DNA of 64,000 nt, taken from NCBI GenBank assembly GCA_039621445.1, contig CP154956.1, forward strand, positions 54,664,251-54,728,250. Reading direction: 5' to 3'. Numbering within the stretch: the first letter of the stretch is position 1; each line of letters begins with the position of its first letter. The position numbers and the translations under genes are program-made. The DNA comes from Euglena gracilis. Taxonomy: Eukaryota; Euglenida; Euglenophyceae; Euglenales. The notes beneath the pieces are model-generated. The model did not search any database. It worked only from the letters and a program-made list of their open reading frames with translations, and was not told where the DNA came from. Below are positions 26,901 to 36,200 of this stretch, piece by piece.

Positions 26901-29529
26901 GGGGTTATCATGGGTGGGGTTCCGTGACCGGGCGTGACTGGGCGTGATTGGGTCTGGGATTCTGGATGACCATAGGTGCTTGCCTCACCACCACCACCAC
27001 CACCCACCACCACCTCCGTGTCCCTTCCACTGGACCATTCCCACCCCCGCAGGGACCATCAACTTCGTCCACTTCCTGAAGCAAATCAACGCCCTGGAGC
27101 CGTTCGCCGCCGCCGCCCCGCCCAAGGTGATGCCCTGCCCAGGGCCCGGCCCGTTCCCCGAGCCAGGCTGGGCCCGGGGCCGGGGCCGGGTCGTGGCGCT
27201 GTCCCACGATGCTGACGCCGCCCAACCATATCATCACTTGTCAGCCCCACCCCAAGGGGGTGACTGACTGTTTTTCTTCGGAGTGACTGACTGGTTCTTG
27301 GCTCCGGACCAGGGGTTTTCGGAAGCTGGAGGGAACCCGGTCCGCAGGGAGGGGTCCAGCCAGGCAGAACCTTTTTTCTAGCAAGCACCGCCCAGCAGGT
27401 CACCTGCCAGCCAGGCGGACCCCCCCGCCCCGACCCCCCATCCCCAAGGTGGGTCCAGCCAGCACCTTGTTTTCTGGCCAGCACCTTTTTCCCAGCCGGC
27501 TCGCGGGATCCCCCCCTCCCCGAGGGACCCTTAAGGACCCCTGCTCCTGGCACCCAAGGGGGGGGGGGGTTGGTGGGGTGCCAGAATTGGCCGAAGGCAG
27601 CCACCTGGTGCTGAAGGCGCTGGAAATTTTTGGGGGGTTTTGGCCAGTTGGCTGGAGTGGCCAGAGTGACCGATCCCCCCTCTGTGGGGGAGTTGGGAAG
27701 TGGGTGACTGGGTTTTAAGAAGTGACCGACTGGTGTTTTGAAAGTGTAAAGTGACCCCCTCCCCCCCCCCCCAGAGGGGGAGGGTTCAGCGGGCGGTGGT
27801 ATGCGCCCAACAAGTCGCTCGGCCTGACGCTGGTCCGGCCCCGGCCGGAGGCGGACATCCTGCAGCACGTCCGGCAGCGGATTGGCACCCGGCGGATGAA
27901 CCCGAAGCCGTTCTTCCAGGATTTTGACCGCATCCGGTGAGCGTTGTACCGCAGTGGGACGGCGGGAAGGGCACATTCCGCTTGGAGGAAAGCCCCTCGC
28001 GGGGCCCTTCCCCCTTGCAGTGCTTGAATAGCCCCAAAAAGATGGTTCCAGTATTCCAGTAGCCAGCACCTCCTTTTTATCCAAAGTCTTTAATGGCACT
28101 GGAAGTAGTCCCCAGTGACTGGCATCCGGCCAGATTTTGGGGAGGGGGTTAGGATTTATATCTTGCAGAGCACCAGCCACCCGTTGTGAATGCGAATAGT
28201 TTCTACACAAAAAAAAACAATAACATAAGACAACGTCCTAACCAGGGGTTTTTTTAGTCGTGGACCCCCGGGGGGGAGGGGGGGGGTAGGGTGGGTGGGT
28301 CCGGCCGAGCCCCCCCCCCGGGGGGGGGGGGGTGGGATATACTTTTCGGCGCCGCAGGCGCCGAAAAAAATTATATTTTTTGCACTTTTCGCGATTTTTG
28401 GCCATTTTTTTTGTGGGTCCCCCGGGACCCTCCCCCCCAGGGGTGGGTGGGGGAGACCCCCCTCCCCCCCCCGGTCTTAAAAAAAACCCCTGGTCCTAAC
28501 AATACAATAGGTCGTTGTGCATATGCACTGTTTGCTGCTACTCAAACCTGGCATTAGGGAATCCATCTATCTCCTTTTGTGGCAGGACGGAGCGTGTGAC
28601 CCGCATCCAGGCTTCCGCCTACAATGCTTGAGAATATCCCTCCTGAGCTTCCTGACGTTTATTCTTTGTATTAAACCACAACGTTCTCTTTGAAAACGTG
28701 TCTGGACAAAAGGATTTGGTTGTGCTTGGCTCTTGGCACACCACAGCTCTATTGACTTGTTAAAGGAAAATTAAGACGACCCCACCATAAAGCCAGGCTC
28801 TGGAAACTGGTTGCTTGGTTTGGGGGAGGGATTTGCCCCACCAATAATTTTAGGAAATAGCACAGAGTCGGATAGGGGAGAGATTGGTTGTGTGTAAATT
28901 TGGGTTGGAAAAAATTGGCAGAAGGAAATCTCGCCAATTTTCCCATGTTTTTGTATGAGGCCTCCAATTTCCCCACCAGGCTTCTTTTCAAGGAAGGTCA
29001 CCCCTGGGGGGTGCTATGGGCAGGCAGGGGGGTAGGCATTTTCGACCCCCCGGGGGGTTTGGGTTTTGAGGTGGGTAGTGCTGTAGCACACCCACTGGCG
29101 CCGAAGGCGCCAGGGCCCGAGAGTGGTCATTTTTCAGGAAGTTGGCTGGGTTGGCGATTTGTGTCGGCAACTTCATTTGATTCTTAAAAATTTGAATTTC
29201 AGGCCATAAATTCCCGATTCGTCCCATAAAAATCCAGATTTTTCATCTTTGGGAAGCGCAAATTTTTTTCTGGCCCAGACCGCCAACTTTTTCCCGGCTC
29301 CAAGTCTTTATTTGCTAATTGTTTAAGCCCCGATCCACCCCTCCCCTGTAGCAGCTTTAATGGGAAATGAGAAACGAGGCCTGTCCGCACCCAGTTCGCC
29401 AACGTGCTGGACAAGCTGCAGCTGGCGCTGGCCCCCGAGGAGGTCCATGTCCTGGGCAACGCCTTCATGGACCCCCGGGGGGACATCGATTACATCTCCT
29501 TCTGCAACGCCGTTGACCCCGTCCGCTGA
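3571..29529 (+). CDS. EF-hand repeat protein (multi-exon, partial model)
   Basis: Exons that join in phase: 3571-3662, 3720-3822, 4601-4707, 5053-5189, 5344-5401, 5599-5707, 5818-5974, 24993-25194, 26015-26108, 26192-26405, 26662-26833, 27053-~27126, ~27790-27936, 28586-28610, 29395-29529. The product has at least five related modules. Each pairs an aromatic-acidic helix/loop (FFKDFDR, FFRDFDP, PPFFEDYDK, KEFFVDADR, PFFQDFDR) with a second helix (TRTRFERVL, TRGQFASAL, TASQFQQVL, SRAKFRTGL, TRIQFANVL). A linker VFTTKGLE, seen in protist EF-hand proteins of this type, is split exactly by the giant intron. Most loops are degenerate at Ca2+-ligand positions, so binding is uncertain. The family resembles EFCAB6-like and other cytoskeletal EF-hand repeat proteins; that role is inferred. 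The start codon and any exon before 3571 are not resolved, the 27.1/27.8 kb junction is unclear, and the 3' end could be at 29529 or further on. Confidence 0.75.
5410..5545. repeat. (GA)n(GT)n compound microsatellite within an intron
   Basis: GA repeats at about 5437-5520 pass directly into GT repeats to 5544. The tract lies between the donor at 5402 and the acceptor ending at 5598 of the EF-hand gene, so it adds no residues if splicing is as proposed. Confidence 0.9.
6800..7290. repeat. G/C-rich dispersed repeat with hairpin core
   Basis: Long G and C runs flank an inverted motif, CCGGCGCTTTGCGCCG, near 6997-7014. It is followed by the A/T-rich block with repeated TTTTTGGCAC and AAAATGGC pieces. 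GGTCCGGACC-type palindromes occur at about 6908-6950. It matches the architecture of the elements at 0.5, 28.3 and 49.9 kb. Nothing in it looks coding. Confidence 0.65.
8230..9110. repeat. 66-bp tandem satellite array, about 13 copies
   Basis: The unit is about 66 bp, with core GGGGTAAGGCTTGCTGCCG followed by AAAACTTTGACACCCCTCG and CCCTCGCGAACCTCTCC. Successive AACC marks fall at 8241, 8307, 8372, 8438 and 8505. Because 66 is a multiple of 3 and the unit lacks stops in several frames, 22-residue peptide periods appear on both strands (for example GSRGRGVSKFSAASLTPG on the minus strand). These long open frames are repeat artefacts; I see no evidence of expression. Confidence 0.95.
9110..11127. 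repeat. Diverged higher-order repeat copies with internal 66-bp array
   Basis: Spacer modules (GGATGGGCATTCCAACCAAG, GACCAGCCAGCAGCCTGATG, CTTTCAACCGAACGCAATC) alternate with single 66-bp-type units. A short homogeneous array of about six or seven 66-bp units follows at about 10690-11125. The spacers resemble those of the three clean ~1.34-kb copies that follow, but are more diverged and partly rearranged. Confidence 0.85.
11128..14915. repeat. ~1.34-kb higher-order repeat, three near-identical copies
   Basis: The landmark GATGCTGTTTTATGGGTTTG recurs at about 11127, 12471 and 13802, giving periods of about 1344 and 1331 bp. Each unit has the same order: spacer modules, then a run of five or six 66-bp units. 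The third copy ends early in a C homopolymer at about 14878-14909 that replaces part of a 66-bp unit. A long G run lies at about 14327-14363. Near identity between units implies recent amplification by unequal exchange. Confidence 0.92.
15900..18500. repeat. Older, diverged array of the 66-bp satellite family
   Basis: About 60-bp units recur with core CCAGGACCAGGCTTGCTGCC followed by GCAAATTTTAGCCCCCTCGC and CTCGATCCGCGCCGCCGCT. The order AGGCTTGCTGCCG, A/T block, CCCTCGCCCTC, then GCCGCT is the same as in the 66-bp units at 8.2 kb. The units differ more from one another and some are interrupted by unrelated sequence (16.2-16.6 and 16.9-17.2 kb). I read this as an earlier amplification of the same satellite. 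Confidence 0.75.
19000..22510. repeat. CAG/CCA-rich ~0.94-kb tandem duplication and relics
   Basis: A block beginning TGCAGTGCCCACCGCACTAC near 19075 and ending GGTTCAGTGCTGGTCAAAAA near 19510 recurs near 20013-20477. The long Pro/Ala/Ser/Gln-rich frames come from this composition. Weaker relatives lie at 20.57-21.05 and 21.97-22.2 kb. I find no protein-family signal. Confidence 0.7.
22511..24640. other. Intronic sequence without recognised content
   Basis: Within the giant intron I see no exon with family signal. Some frames around 23.8-24.1 kb are open for 60-190 codons, but their composition is ambiguous and both strands are open. A GT-rich block (about 22.97-23.0 kb) and a GTGGTGGTGG-type run (about 23.56 kb) are present. 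Confidence 0.4.
24993..29529 (+). CDS. EF-hand gene, C-terminal exon cluster
   Basis: The exons carry, in order: VFTTKGLE and a helical segment; PPFFEDYDKHNTG with TASQFQQVL; HIDYRRFIRDIE and a Pro-rich linker; RLKEFFVDADRLRKG with SRAKFRTGL; INFVHFLKQIN; NPKPFFQDFDRIR with VTRIQFANVL; and DIDYISFCNAVDP. Phases agree at 25194/26015, 26108/26192, 26405/26662, 26833/27053, 27936/28586 and 28610/29395. The junction between 27126 and about 27790 is unresolved because phases disagree for the obvious sites. The exon at 28586-28610 is only 25 bp and appears to end at a GC donor. Exons here are much more G+C-rich than the N-terminal cluster. Confidence 0.78.
26876..27050. repeat. Short repeat (GGGCGTGACTGG)n and CAC-rich tract in an intron
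   Basis: CGTGACTGGGCGTGACTGG units occur at about 26875-26955, then (CAC)n at about 26990-27015. All lies between the donor at 26834 and the acceptor ending at 27052. Confidence 0.6.
28240..28500. repeat. G/C-rich dispersed repeat with GGCGCC hairpin
   Basis: Inside an EF-hand gene intron. AACCAGGGGTTTTTT opens it and AAAAAACCCCTGGTCC closes it, so the copy is bounded by an imperfect inverted repeat. The centre holds CGGCGCCGCAGGCGCCG near 28348-28364, followed by an A/T-rich block. The same centre is found at 0.65, 29.1 and 49.94 kb. Confidence 0.75.
28995..29165. repeat. Short copy of the GGCGCC-hairpin repeat
   Basis: GGGGGGTGCTATGGGCAGGC starts the segment and TGGCGCCGAAGGCGCCAGG lies near 29095-29113, followed by GTGGTCATTTTTCAGG. 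It sits in the intron between the exons at 28610 and 29395. Its opening resembles the start of the degenerate copy at about 33600. Confidence 0.65.
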
Positions 29530-31136
29530 AGCCCCTCTCGGACCCTCTGTCTCTGTCTGGGGTGCTGCACATATTGTGGCATGCGAGGAGCTGTTCTTAT
29601 GTTTTTCTGTGTGGGTTTTCATTGCTGGGGGCTGGCCAATCAGTTTTCAAATTTAATTTTTTTCTGCCCAAATCATTCTTCCAGCTGGTGGAGAGTTGGA
29701 TGCCTTCAAAGAAAGGAAAGGAACATGCCAAAAGGACGAGGAGAAAGGAAAACAATATTTTTGATAGTATCTCTGCCACTTCTTTTTTCCACAGTTCCAC
29801 GCCTGCCACACCAGTGGGTGATGCGGACAGTGGTGGCTGGGAAAATGAAAGTGGTCACCTTTAATTGATAAACCTCATCCTAAACCTCATCCACCTCCCC
29901 CCTGCCTGGCCCATACGACCAAACGGCAACCTTCAACCCAGTCTGTTTTTTCCTCATTATGACTCGACTTTTTCCAAGTCGTCTCCGTCTCCCTATGTGT
30001 GATTCCACTCTCCACATTGCAGGAGGCTGGGGAATGCTACATGGCACCTCAAAATGTGCGCCCCGACTCATTGCATTCGTCTTTGTGTGCCATCCCAGCC
30101 GCCGTGTGTTGGCATAGTTTCCCAATGCATCTCCCAAGCACTGCAGTTTCATGTGTGTCTCTCCCTTTCCCTCCCCCCCTCATCAATGTACGATGTCTAT
30201 TGCCTTTCTTCGGCTGCCTTTGGGCAACATTTCACATCTAGCTGATTGGAAGTTGTGCATGCCTCCAGACCATACCTTTTGGGTGCTCTCATGTATCATG
30301 GCAGCCTATGTGGGAATCGTTGCTGTTTGTCGTCATCTGGTGTTCTCAGTTCTCAAAAAGTGTGATGCAAATGGAATGTGATGTGAATGGAATCTCCACA
30401 TTGAATTTTGCCTCCTGTGATTTTTATATTCCCTGGTGGATCTTCCCTGGTGAAATTTACCAGAATTCCCTAAATCCCCATTTTTTCCTTGCCAGATTCT
30501 AATTCTGTTGACAAGAAGGTGGTGTATGATTTTGCTCGAAAGGTGGTGTACAATTTTGTCCCGCACAGAGACAGGACGAATGTCCATATATGAACTCCAC
30601 TGCAAATAAACCCAAGTATTTTTGAAGTTTTGCTGGCCTTTTTTTTGCACACGGTGTTCTGAGATGCTAGATTTTGCGCATTTTCCCATCAAAATATCAA
30701 AATGGACGTGTGATGTAAATGAAACTACAGTTTCGGCAGTTGCTGAAAACTTCAAAGGGTGTGGGTGTGTGTTTCTGTGGCAATTTCTTGGGGAGCTTTC
30801 ATGTGCAAAAGAATACGGATGCGTTCCAACCCCCCATCCTAATGAAAAATTCAGAGTTTGAAATCAGTTTTGCTGCAAGGATTTTTTTCCTGTGAGTCTG
30901 CAAGAGCCAAAAAAGAAAATGAGCATTTTCTTCAAGAACAATAACTGTATCAAGGAACACCAAATTTATGGCTTGGGAAGGAGTGGTAAAAATTGAAAAA
31001 ATTCAAAATATTTTTTTGAAGGGGTCAGCGACACAACGCGAAGGGAGAGGTTTAATTTTGTGTCAGTAACTGATAATCCGAACAGCAGCCTTTTTTGGTG
31101 TTCTCGCAGAGGGCTGGGATATGGAAGCTGCATGTC

Positions 31137-31170
31137 TTGTGTGTGTGTGTGTGTGTGTGTGTCTGTGTAT
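31137..31170. repeat. (GT)n microsatellite
   Basis: A short run of GT dinucleotides, interrupted by CT and AT. No gene is supported around it. Confidence 0.8.
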
Positions 31171-31457
31171 GTATATTTCCACATAGTGATGTTATTTTTG
31201 AATGTTTTCATTCAGTTTTTTTTCCCAAAAAATGTTTCTGTGTGATGTGAGGGAAATCGCTCTTGTACCAGAATTTACAGACAAACCGAAAGTTGCACCA
31301 TTTTTGAAAGCAAAATTTGATTATAATTTTATAATATTTTTTTTGATTGATGCTTTCTTCGCAGCATGACGTGCAACTGGCAAAGCAGCCATTGTGAATA
31401 TTCAACACTTTCTTTTGGTGTATCATTTTTTTTTGATTTTATACACACATATTTAAT

Positions 31458-31600
31458 ATATCCATCCATCCATCCATCCATCCATACATGCATACATACA
31501 CACATACATACATACATAGATACATACATACATACATACATACATACACACATATATGCATGCATGCATGCATGCATGCATGCATCCATGCATGCATATG
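31458..31600. repeat. Tetranucleotide microsatellites (ATCC)n, (ATAC)n, (ATGC)n
   Basis: Three tetranucleotide arrays follow one another: CATC at about 31460-31485, CATA at about 31493-31553 and ATGC at about 31557-31595. They abut the left arm of the fold-back element. Confidence 0.9.
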
Positions 31601-32125
31601 TGTACATGTGGCCTGGGGTGGTACAGGGACCTCCCCCCCGAGGCTCCCTTTTACCCCCAACCCTACAACGGGGGGTTTTGGGGTTAATGGAAGGCGCAGG
31701 GCTAGGGTCAGGACTTTGCTGGGCTGGAGTGCGGCCTAAGCCCTGCCTAACCTCTCCCCAGACGCATCTATCCTCCTCTGCTTGTCCTGGGCAGCACGAT
31801 TCCCAAAAGCGGTAGGCCGACACAGGGGAAGAAAGATACCGGCCGCCGAAGTTTGCCCGCCCAGTTGGCCCGCAGAACGGACCAGCCCCCCCCCCCCTTT
31901 TGTTGGGGGCTGGGTAGAGTGATGGAGTGCGATAATGGCCTGATGTACAGCCTAATGCACAGGCAAGTGTTCAACAATGGAGTGATGCCGCATTTCGGGC
32001 CAGCAAAATTCTGACCCTAACCTTACGCCTTCCATTAACCCCATAAAACCCCTGTTGCAGGGTGGGGGGCAGTACAGGGACGCCTAGGGTCCCTGTACCA
32101 CCCCCATATATATGTATAATACATA
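31600..32125. mobile_element. Fold-back (MITE-like) element with ~130-bp inverted arms
   Basis: The left arm (about 31600-31735) contains GGTGGTACAGGGACC and TTGGGGTTAATGGAAGGCG. The right arm (about 31970-32105) contains their reverse complements, CGCCTTCCATTAACCCC and GGTCCCTGTACCACC. The arms are imperfect and separated by about 240 bp. The ends lie in AT-rich simple sequence (ATATATATGTATAATACAT on the right). No transposase is seen, so this is best read as a non-autonomous DNA element or other fold-back repeat. Confidence 0.65.
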
Positions 32126-32184
32126 TACATATATTGAAAATTTTGCAAGACGAAAGACAGGGATCCTCACACATCCTGAAAAGG

Positions 32185-32282
32185 AAATTCACGGAAATTC
32201 ACGGAGGATCACGGAAATGGGCGGAAGGCCATTTTCATGGAAATCACGGAAAATCACGGAAAGTCACGGATGAGGAGGAGGG
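32185..32282. repeat. (TCACGGAAA)n short tandem repeat, copy 1
   Basis: Seven or so variants of ATTCACGGAA / AATCACGGAA in about 95 bp, interrupted by GGGCGGAAGGCC. A second cluster lies 0.7 kb downstream. Confidence 0.75.
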
Positions 32283-32422
32283 TTCGGGAAAAAATCTTGG
32301 TTTTTTTTGAATGTGTTTTGTTTGTGCAGACACATTTTGATGGGATGCTTTGCTTATTCTCTGCCTTTCCAAACAGACAATGACGTCCAATTCATTTTTT
32401 TGTAATTTTTCTTCCCAGCCAG

Positions 32423-32662
32423 GACACCCCACTGAAGCAGTTGGATTTTCGGGAGTCGGTGAAGAAGCAAAACCTCACCCAGACAATCACAGATGATTTT
32501 GTGGCCGTTTTCCTCCATCTTGGTCTCCCGGTCACAAAATTGGACCTCGAAAGCATCAGAGGTGTTCTCCAAAAATACACACAAGGGCATCTGGGTTTTA
32601 TGACCTTCCACCTTCCCGCCAGGCTGCATGCGGAAGGGTCAATCGCTATATCGGTCTGCTGA
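32423..32662 (+). CDS. Possible extra last exon of the EF-hand gene
   Basis: After acceptor CCCAGCCAG a frame opens with DTPLKQLDFRESVKKQ. It contains FVAVFLHLGLPVTKLDLESI and a following GHLGFMTF, which fits the second-helix pattern of the upstream EF-hand modules. A phase-0 donor exists at 29521 (GACCCC|GTCCGC), so the upstream exon could splice here and replace the VDPVR stop at 29529. The frame ends at the stop 32660-32662. It may equally be an isolated open frame. Confidence 0.4.
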   Translation, partial: DTPLKQLDFRESVKKQNLTQTITDDFVAVFLHLGLPVTKLDLESIRGVLQKYTQGHLGFMTFHLPARLHAEGSIAISVC

Positions 32663-32883
32663 CAGGGTTTTGGCAACCCATTTAGGGGCAATCAAGAAAA
32701 AAATTCAAGGACAAAAGGTTGTTTTTTCCCCTCCTGTACATTTTTTTTATCTTCATATACAGGTGTGAATAGGAACTGGGGGATCTCCAGGACTATATTA
32801 TGGAGAAACGATCCGCTGCCACAACCACCCAAATATGGATCCAGTGCAGAATGGAATGTGGCCTTTGACCTTTTCCGGAAACA

Positions 32884-32936
32884 GGAAATTCACGGAAATT
32901 CACGGAAAATCACGGAAAATCACGGATACATTTTGG
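32884..32936. repeat. (TCACGGAAA)n short tandem repeat, copy 2
   Basis: Four or five units of ATTCACGGAA / AATCACGGAA, matching the cluster at 32185-32282. Confidence 0.75.
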
Positions 32937-33231
32937 CCTCGGCCAGCACGGACGTGTGAGGATCCCGAGGAAAAATATACGGTGTTGCATGATGAATTAT
33001 GTTGCAGAGTGAAAAACTACTGGAGAAAAAAACTACTTTTTTTTAGCAGAAATGATTACACTCCTCTAAATGCAAGTTGCTTTTTATTGCATTTTTTTGA
33101 ATGTTTTGAATCGCATTCTTTGCATTTCATTTTCTGCATTTTTTTTGAAGTTTCTGATTGCATACCCTCCTTGCCCTGTCATTAGTTTCTTTGTGGGAAT
33201 TGCAGCCCCAGACTCCTCTTTATCTCCCCAG

Positions 33232-36200
33232 CCCAGGCCAGGATGCTGCCCCGGCCAATGAAAGCTGACGGCTGTGGTCCCGACGCCGGGACCCCATCCG
33301 ATGTCATCTGCCTCACGGACGTGGACCGCGCTGCAGAGCTGGCGGCACAATCCCTGGCCACTGCGACACCAGCTGGAAACCTCTTTATGATGTGGCTTCC
33401 AGCTTGGAACAGAGGTGTAGCGGGGGGTGAAGTTTGGCGGTAAGGTTGAAAAGGTGTTCCACGGGCGTCTGTTGTTGGCGACTCCGAAGAGGACGCCTCG
33501 GAGGATTCCACACAGGGATTTGGTCGCCCCTCCAGCTGCCAGTTCACTGCTTGTCGTTGAGGGCAACGTGATGAGGCATCTTTCAATGCAGGTCACCCCC
33601 CCCCCTGGGTGCTATGTGCAGACAGTGAGGGAAGGGCATTTTCGACTGCTGAAGGGTTGTTGTTGGGGGTTGGTAGTGTCATAGCGCACCTCCTGGCACC
33701 AAGGAGGCCGAAAATGGCTCTTTTCAAGGGTATATTGCCTGTGCGGCCCACGCCGGGCCAAAACCACTCGGGGGGGGGGGGCAGACCAGGCACCTCAGGC
33801 CACAAGGCACTTCCCCCCAAAATGGAACCTGGTCACCATGTCTCTTGTCGTACATTCCAAGTGCCAAAGTGAACATCTTTGAAGAAGTGCTGAATGGGGG
33901 GGTCTTTCGGCCACGGTTGTCACGAACCCCAGCCACTGTGAGCTGAAGGCCCGACCCCTGGGGCAGAGGCAGAGGAGGGGGCCATCGCCATCAGCCCCGA
34001 GGCCAGGGTATTAAGTGGGTTTTGGTTTTGGTTTTGGTTTTGCACAGGGGGGGTCAGACCACCCCTCCCCACAGGCTGGGGGGGGTCCCACCCTCGCCGC
34101 TCACTAAACACTCTGCCCGAGGCGCAGCTCCACGCCCGCACGTTCGCCGTCCTGGCCTCGTCCTGGCTGGCGGGTGGGGGGGAGGACGTGCGGCCGGTGC
34201 TGGACGCCTTCCTGCCCCGCCTCGTCCCTCTCATCCAGCCCGGCTTGCCGAAGGAGACTGTCTTTGGGCTGTTTCAGGTGTGTGCCAGCCCAGCGGCCCG
34301 CTGTTGCCTGCCGACACGGCCCCCCTCGACATTTCCTTGATGCTTTTTTTCATTTTGTGTGTTGGTTGTTTTTGTCTACACATCGTTTCTTGCCATGACA
34401 TCTGCTTTTCTTGTTTCTTTTGTCAGTTTACAAATGATAACTTTTGATGGGTGTTTTTTTGCTCTTGTTTCGTGTGCCAACGGTTGCTCTTGTCAACGAA
34501 TGTGTCATATCCACATGGTATCTGTTGAAGGACCTGGGGTGGTTCTCCAGAAACATTGGTCCCTTTGTTTTTGCCATTCACCCTTTGGGAGCAGGATCGT
34601 TGTTGGTGGATGACTTGAAGTGGAGAGAGCCCCCCATTTACGTCGGACCCAATGTTTCTGTCTGGGGTGGGTCGTAGGGTTGTCTTTGTCTCTTCGTCTA
34701 TCTGACCAAAACCGTCCAGGGTCCGGTGCAAGAAGTCAAATTTTCATTCAAGTTCAACGGCGGAGTGAAAATGCAGAAGATTTCGACAATTGAACAGGAA
34801 GAGAATTTGAAGTTTGAGAACGCTCTCTGAATCAGTTCATTTAGAACTCCCTTTTCAAATTGAAATATGTTGTCTTTTTTTTCCTTCCCGTCACTTTTCA
34901 TCTTTGTTCATTGCACCAGTGTGATAGCCACCATGTGCCAGTGGGCCAAACAGGACAGACAGTGCCTGCGGGTGCCACAGGTACTTCGACACGTCTTGGG
35001 CTTCCTGGCAGTGGGTCGCTCAACATCTTCTGGACCAGACGCCGCCGCCGCAGGCGAGGGGATCCAGATGGTGATCCAGTTGTTACTCCGGCTTGCTCTT
35101 CTGCATGGCTGCCGTATTCAGGCACCATTTTGATCCACCGGCGTTAAATGAAAGGGGTGGAGAATTACAGAGAGGTGTAAACCAGGTTTTGAATAGAGGT
35201 GACCTCTTAATGGGACTTGCACGTAGTGGACGGCTAAAAAAACCTAGCATTGCAAATTTCAGATTATTTATGATGCGCCGGGGGGAGGGGGTCGAAAAAC
35301 GCTCATTTTCGGCTTAAAACATGCTTTCCGGGTCCGGCAGGCCAAAAAAAAATTGGTTCAAGCAATTTTTTCGATTTTTTCGACTTTTTTGACCCGTTTT
35401 TGACCCAAAGTCAATGGACTTCGGGCCAAAAAAAAAAAACGGGGCGCCGGGGGGGGGGGGGCGAAAAACGCTCATTTTTCGGCTCAAAACAGGTTTTTCA
35501 AACAGGTTCCAGGTCCGGGAAACCAAAAATATCGTTTCGGGCAAAAAAAAAATTCGATTTTTTTCGCCTTTGGCCAAAAACGGCCAAGCCAAAACTGTAC
35601 ACTGTACAAAATGGCCAAAATTGACCGAAAAATGGCCGTAACTGGGGCTAGGCGGGAGTTGCCGGGAAATCAAAGTACCATTAGGTGGAGCATTTTAAGG
35701 GATTCGATTTGGGTCTCCGAACATTTCCTTTGATTCCCCGCCATTTTTGAGCAATTCTTAGAAAAATTGGTTTTTTGACCCCAAAAAGCGGCCGAAAAAG
35801 GTCAGGTCGCAAGCCTGCCGCGTTGTTTTGGGCCGTAAATTGACCATATTTTGGCCTAGGCGGGGAGTTGCAGGGAAATCAAAAAACCGTTAGATAGATA
35901 GATCATTTTCAGGGTTTCAAATTAGGTCTCGGGACATTTCCTTTGATTTTACTTCATTTCCGAGATATTTTGAAAACGTCGATTTTTGACCCCGAAAACG
36001 GCCCAAAATGGCCCCTGAACAGGGACCAAACTTCCGGCTCAACTTTGTCTCTAAATCGGCCCAGTTTTTCTTTGGGCCAATCCTCACCCTAACCCATGGA
36101 GCTCTGGCCGTAGCTCAAACCCACTCCAAGGACATGACCCCAACTTCCCTACAAAGTGGGAAGCGGAAGCAAACAATCCCCCCCCTTGATCCCCCTGGGA

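Noticed and set aside
27086-28210. A 374-codon minus-strand open frame
   Set aside because: It runs antisense over two EF-hand exons and G/C-rich repeats, its composition is Pro/Gly/Arg-rich, and no family motif is seen.
34018-34042. (GGTTTT)4 as evidence for a telomere
   Set aside because: Only four units, inside an intron; too little to indicate a chromosome end or fusion.
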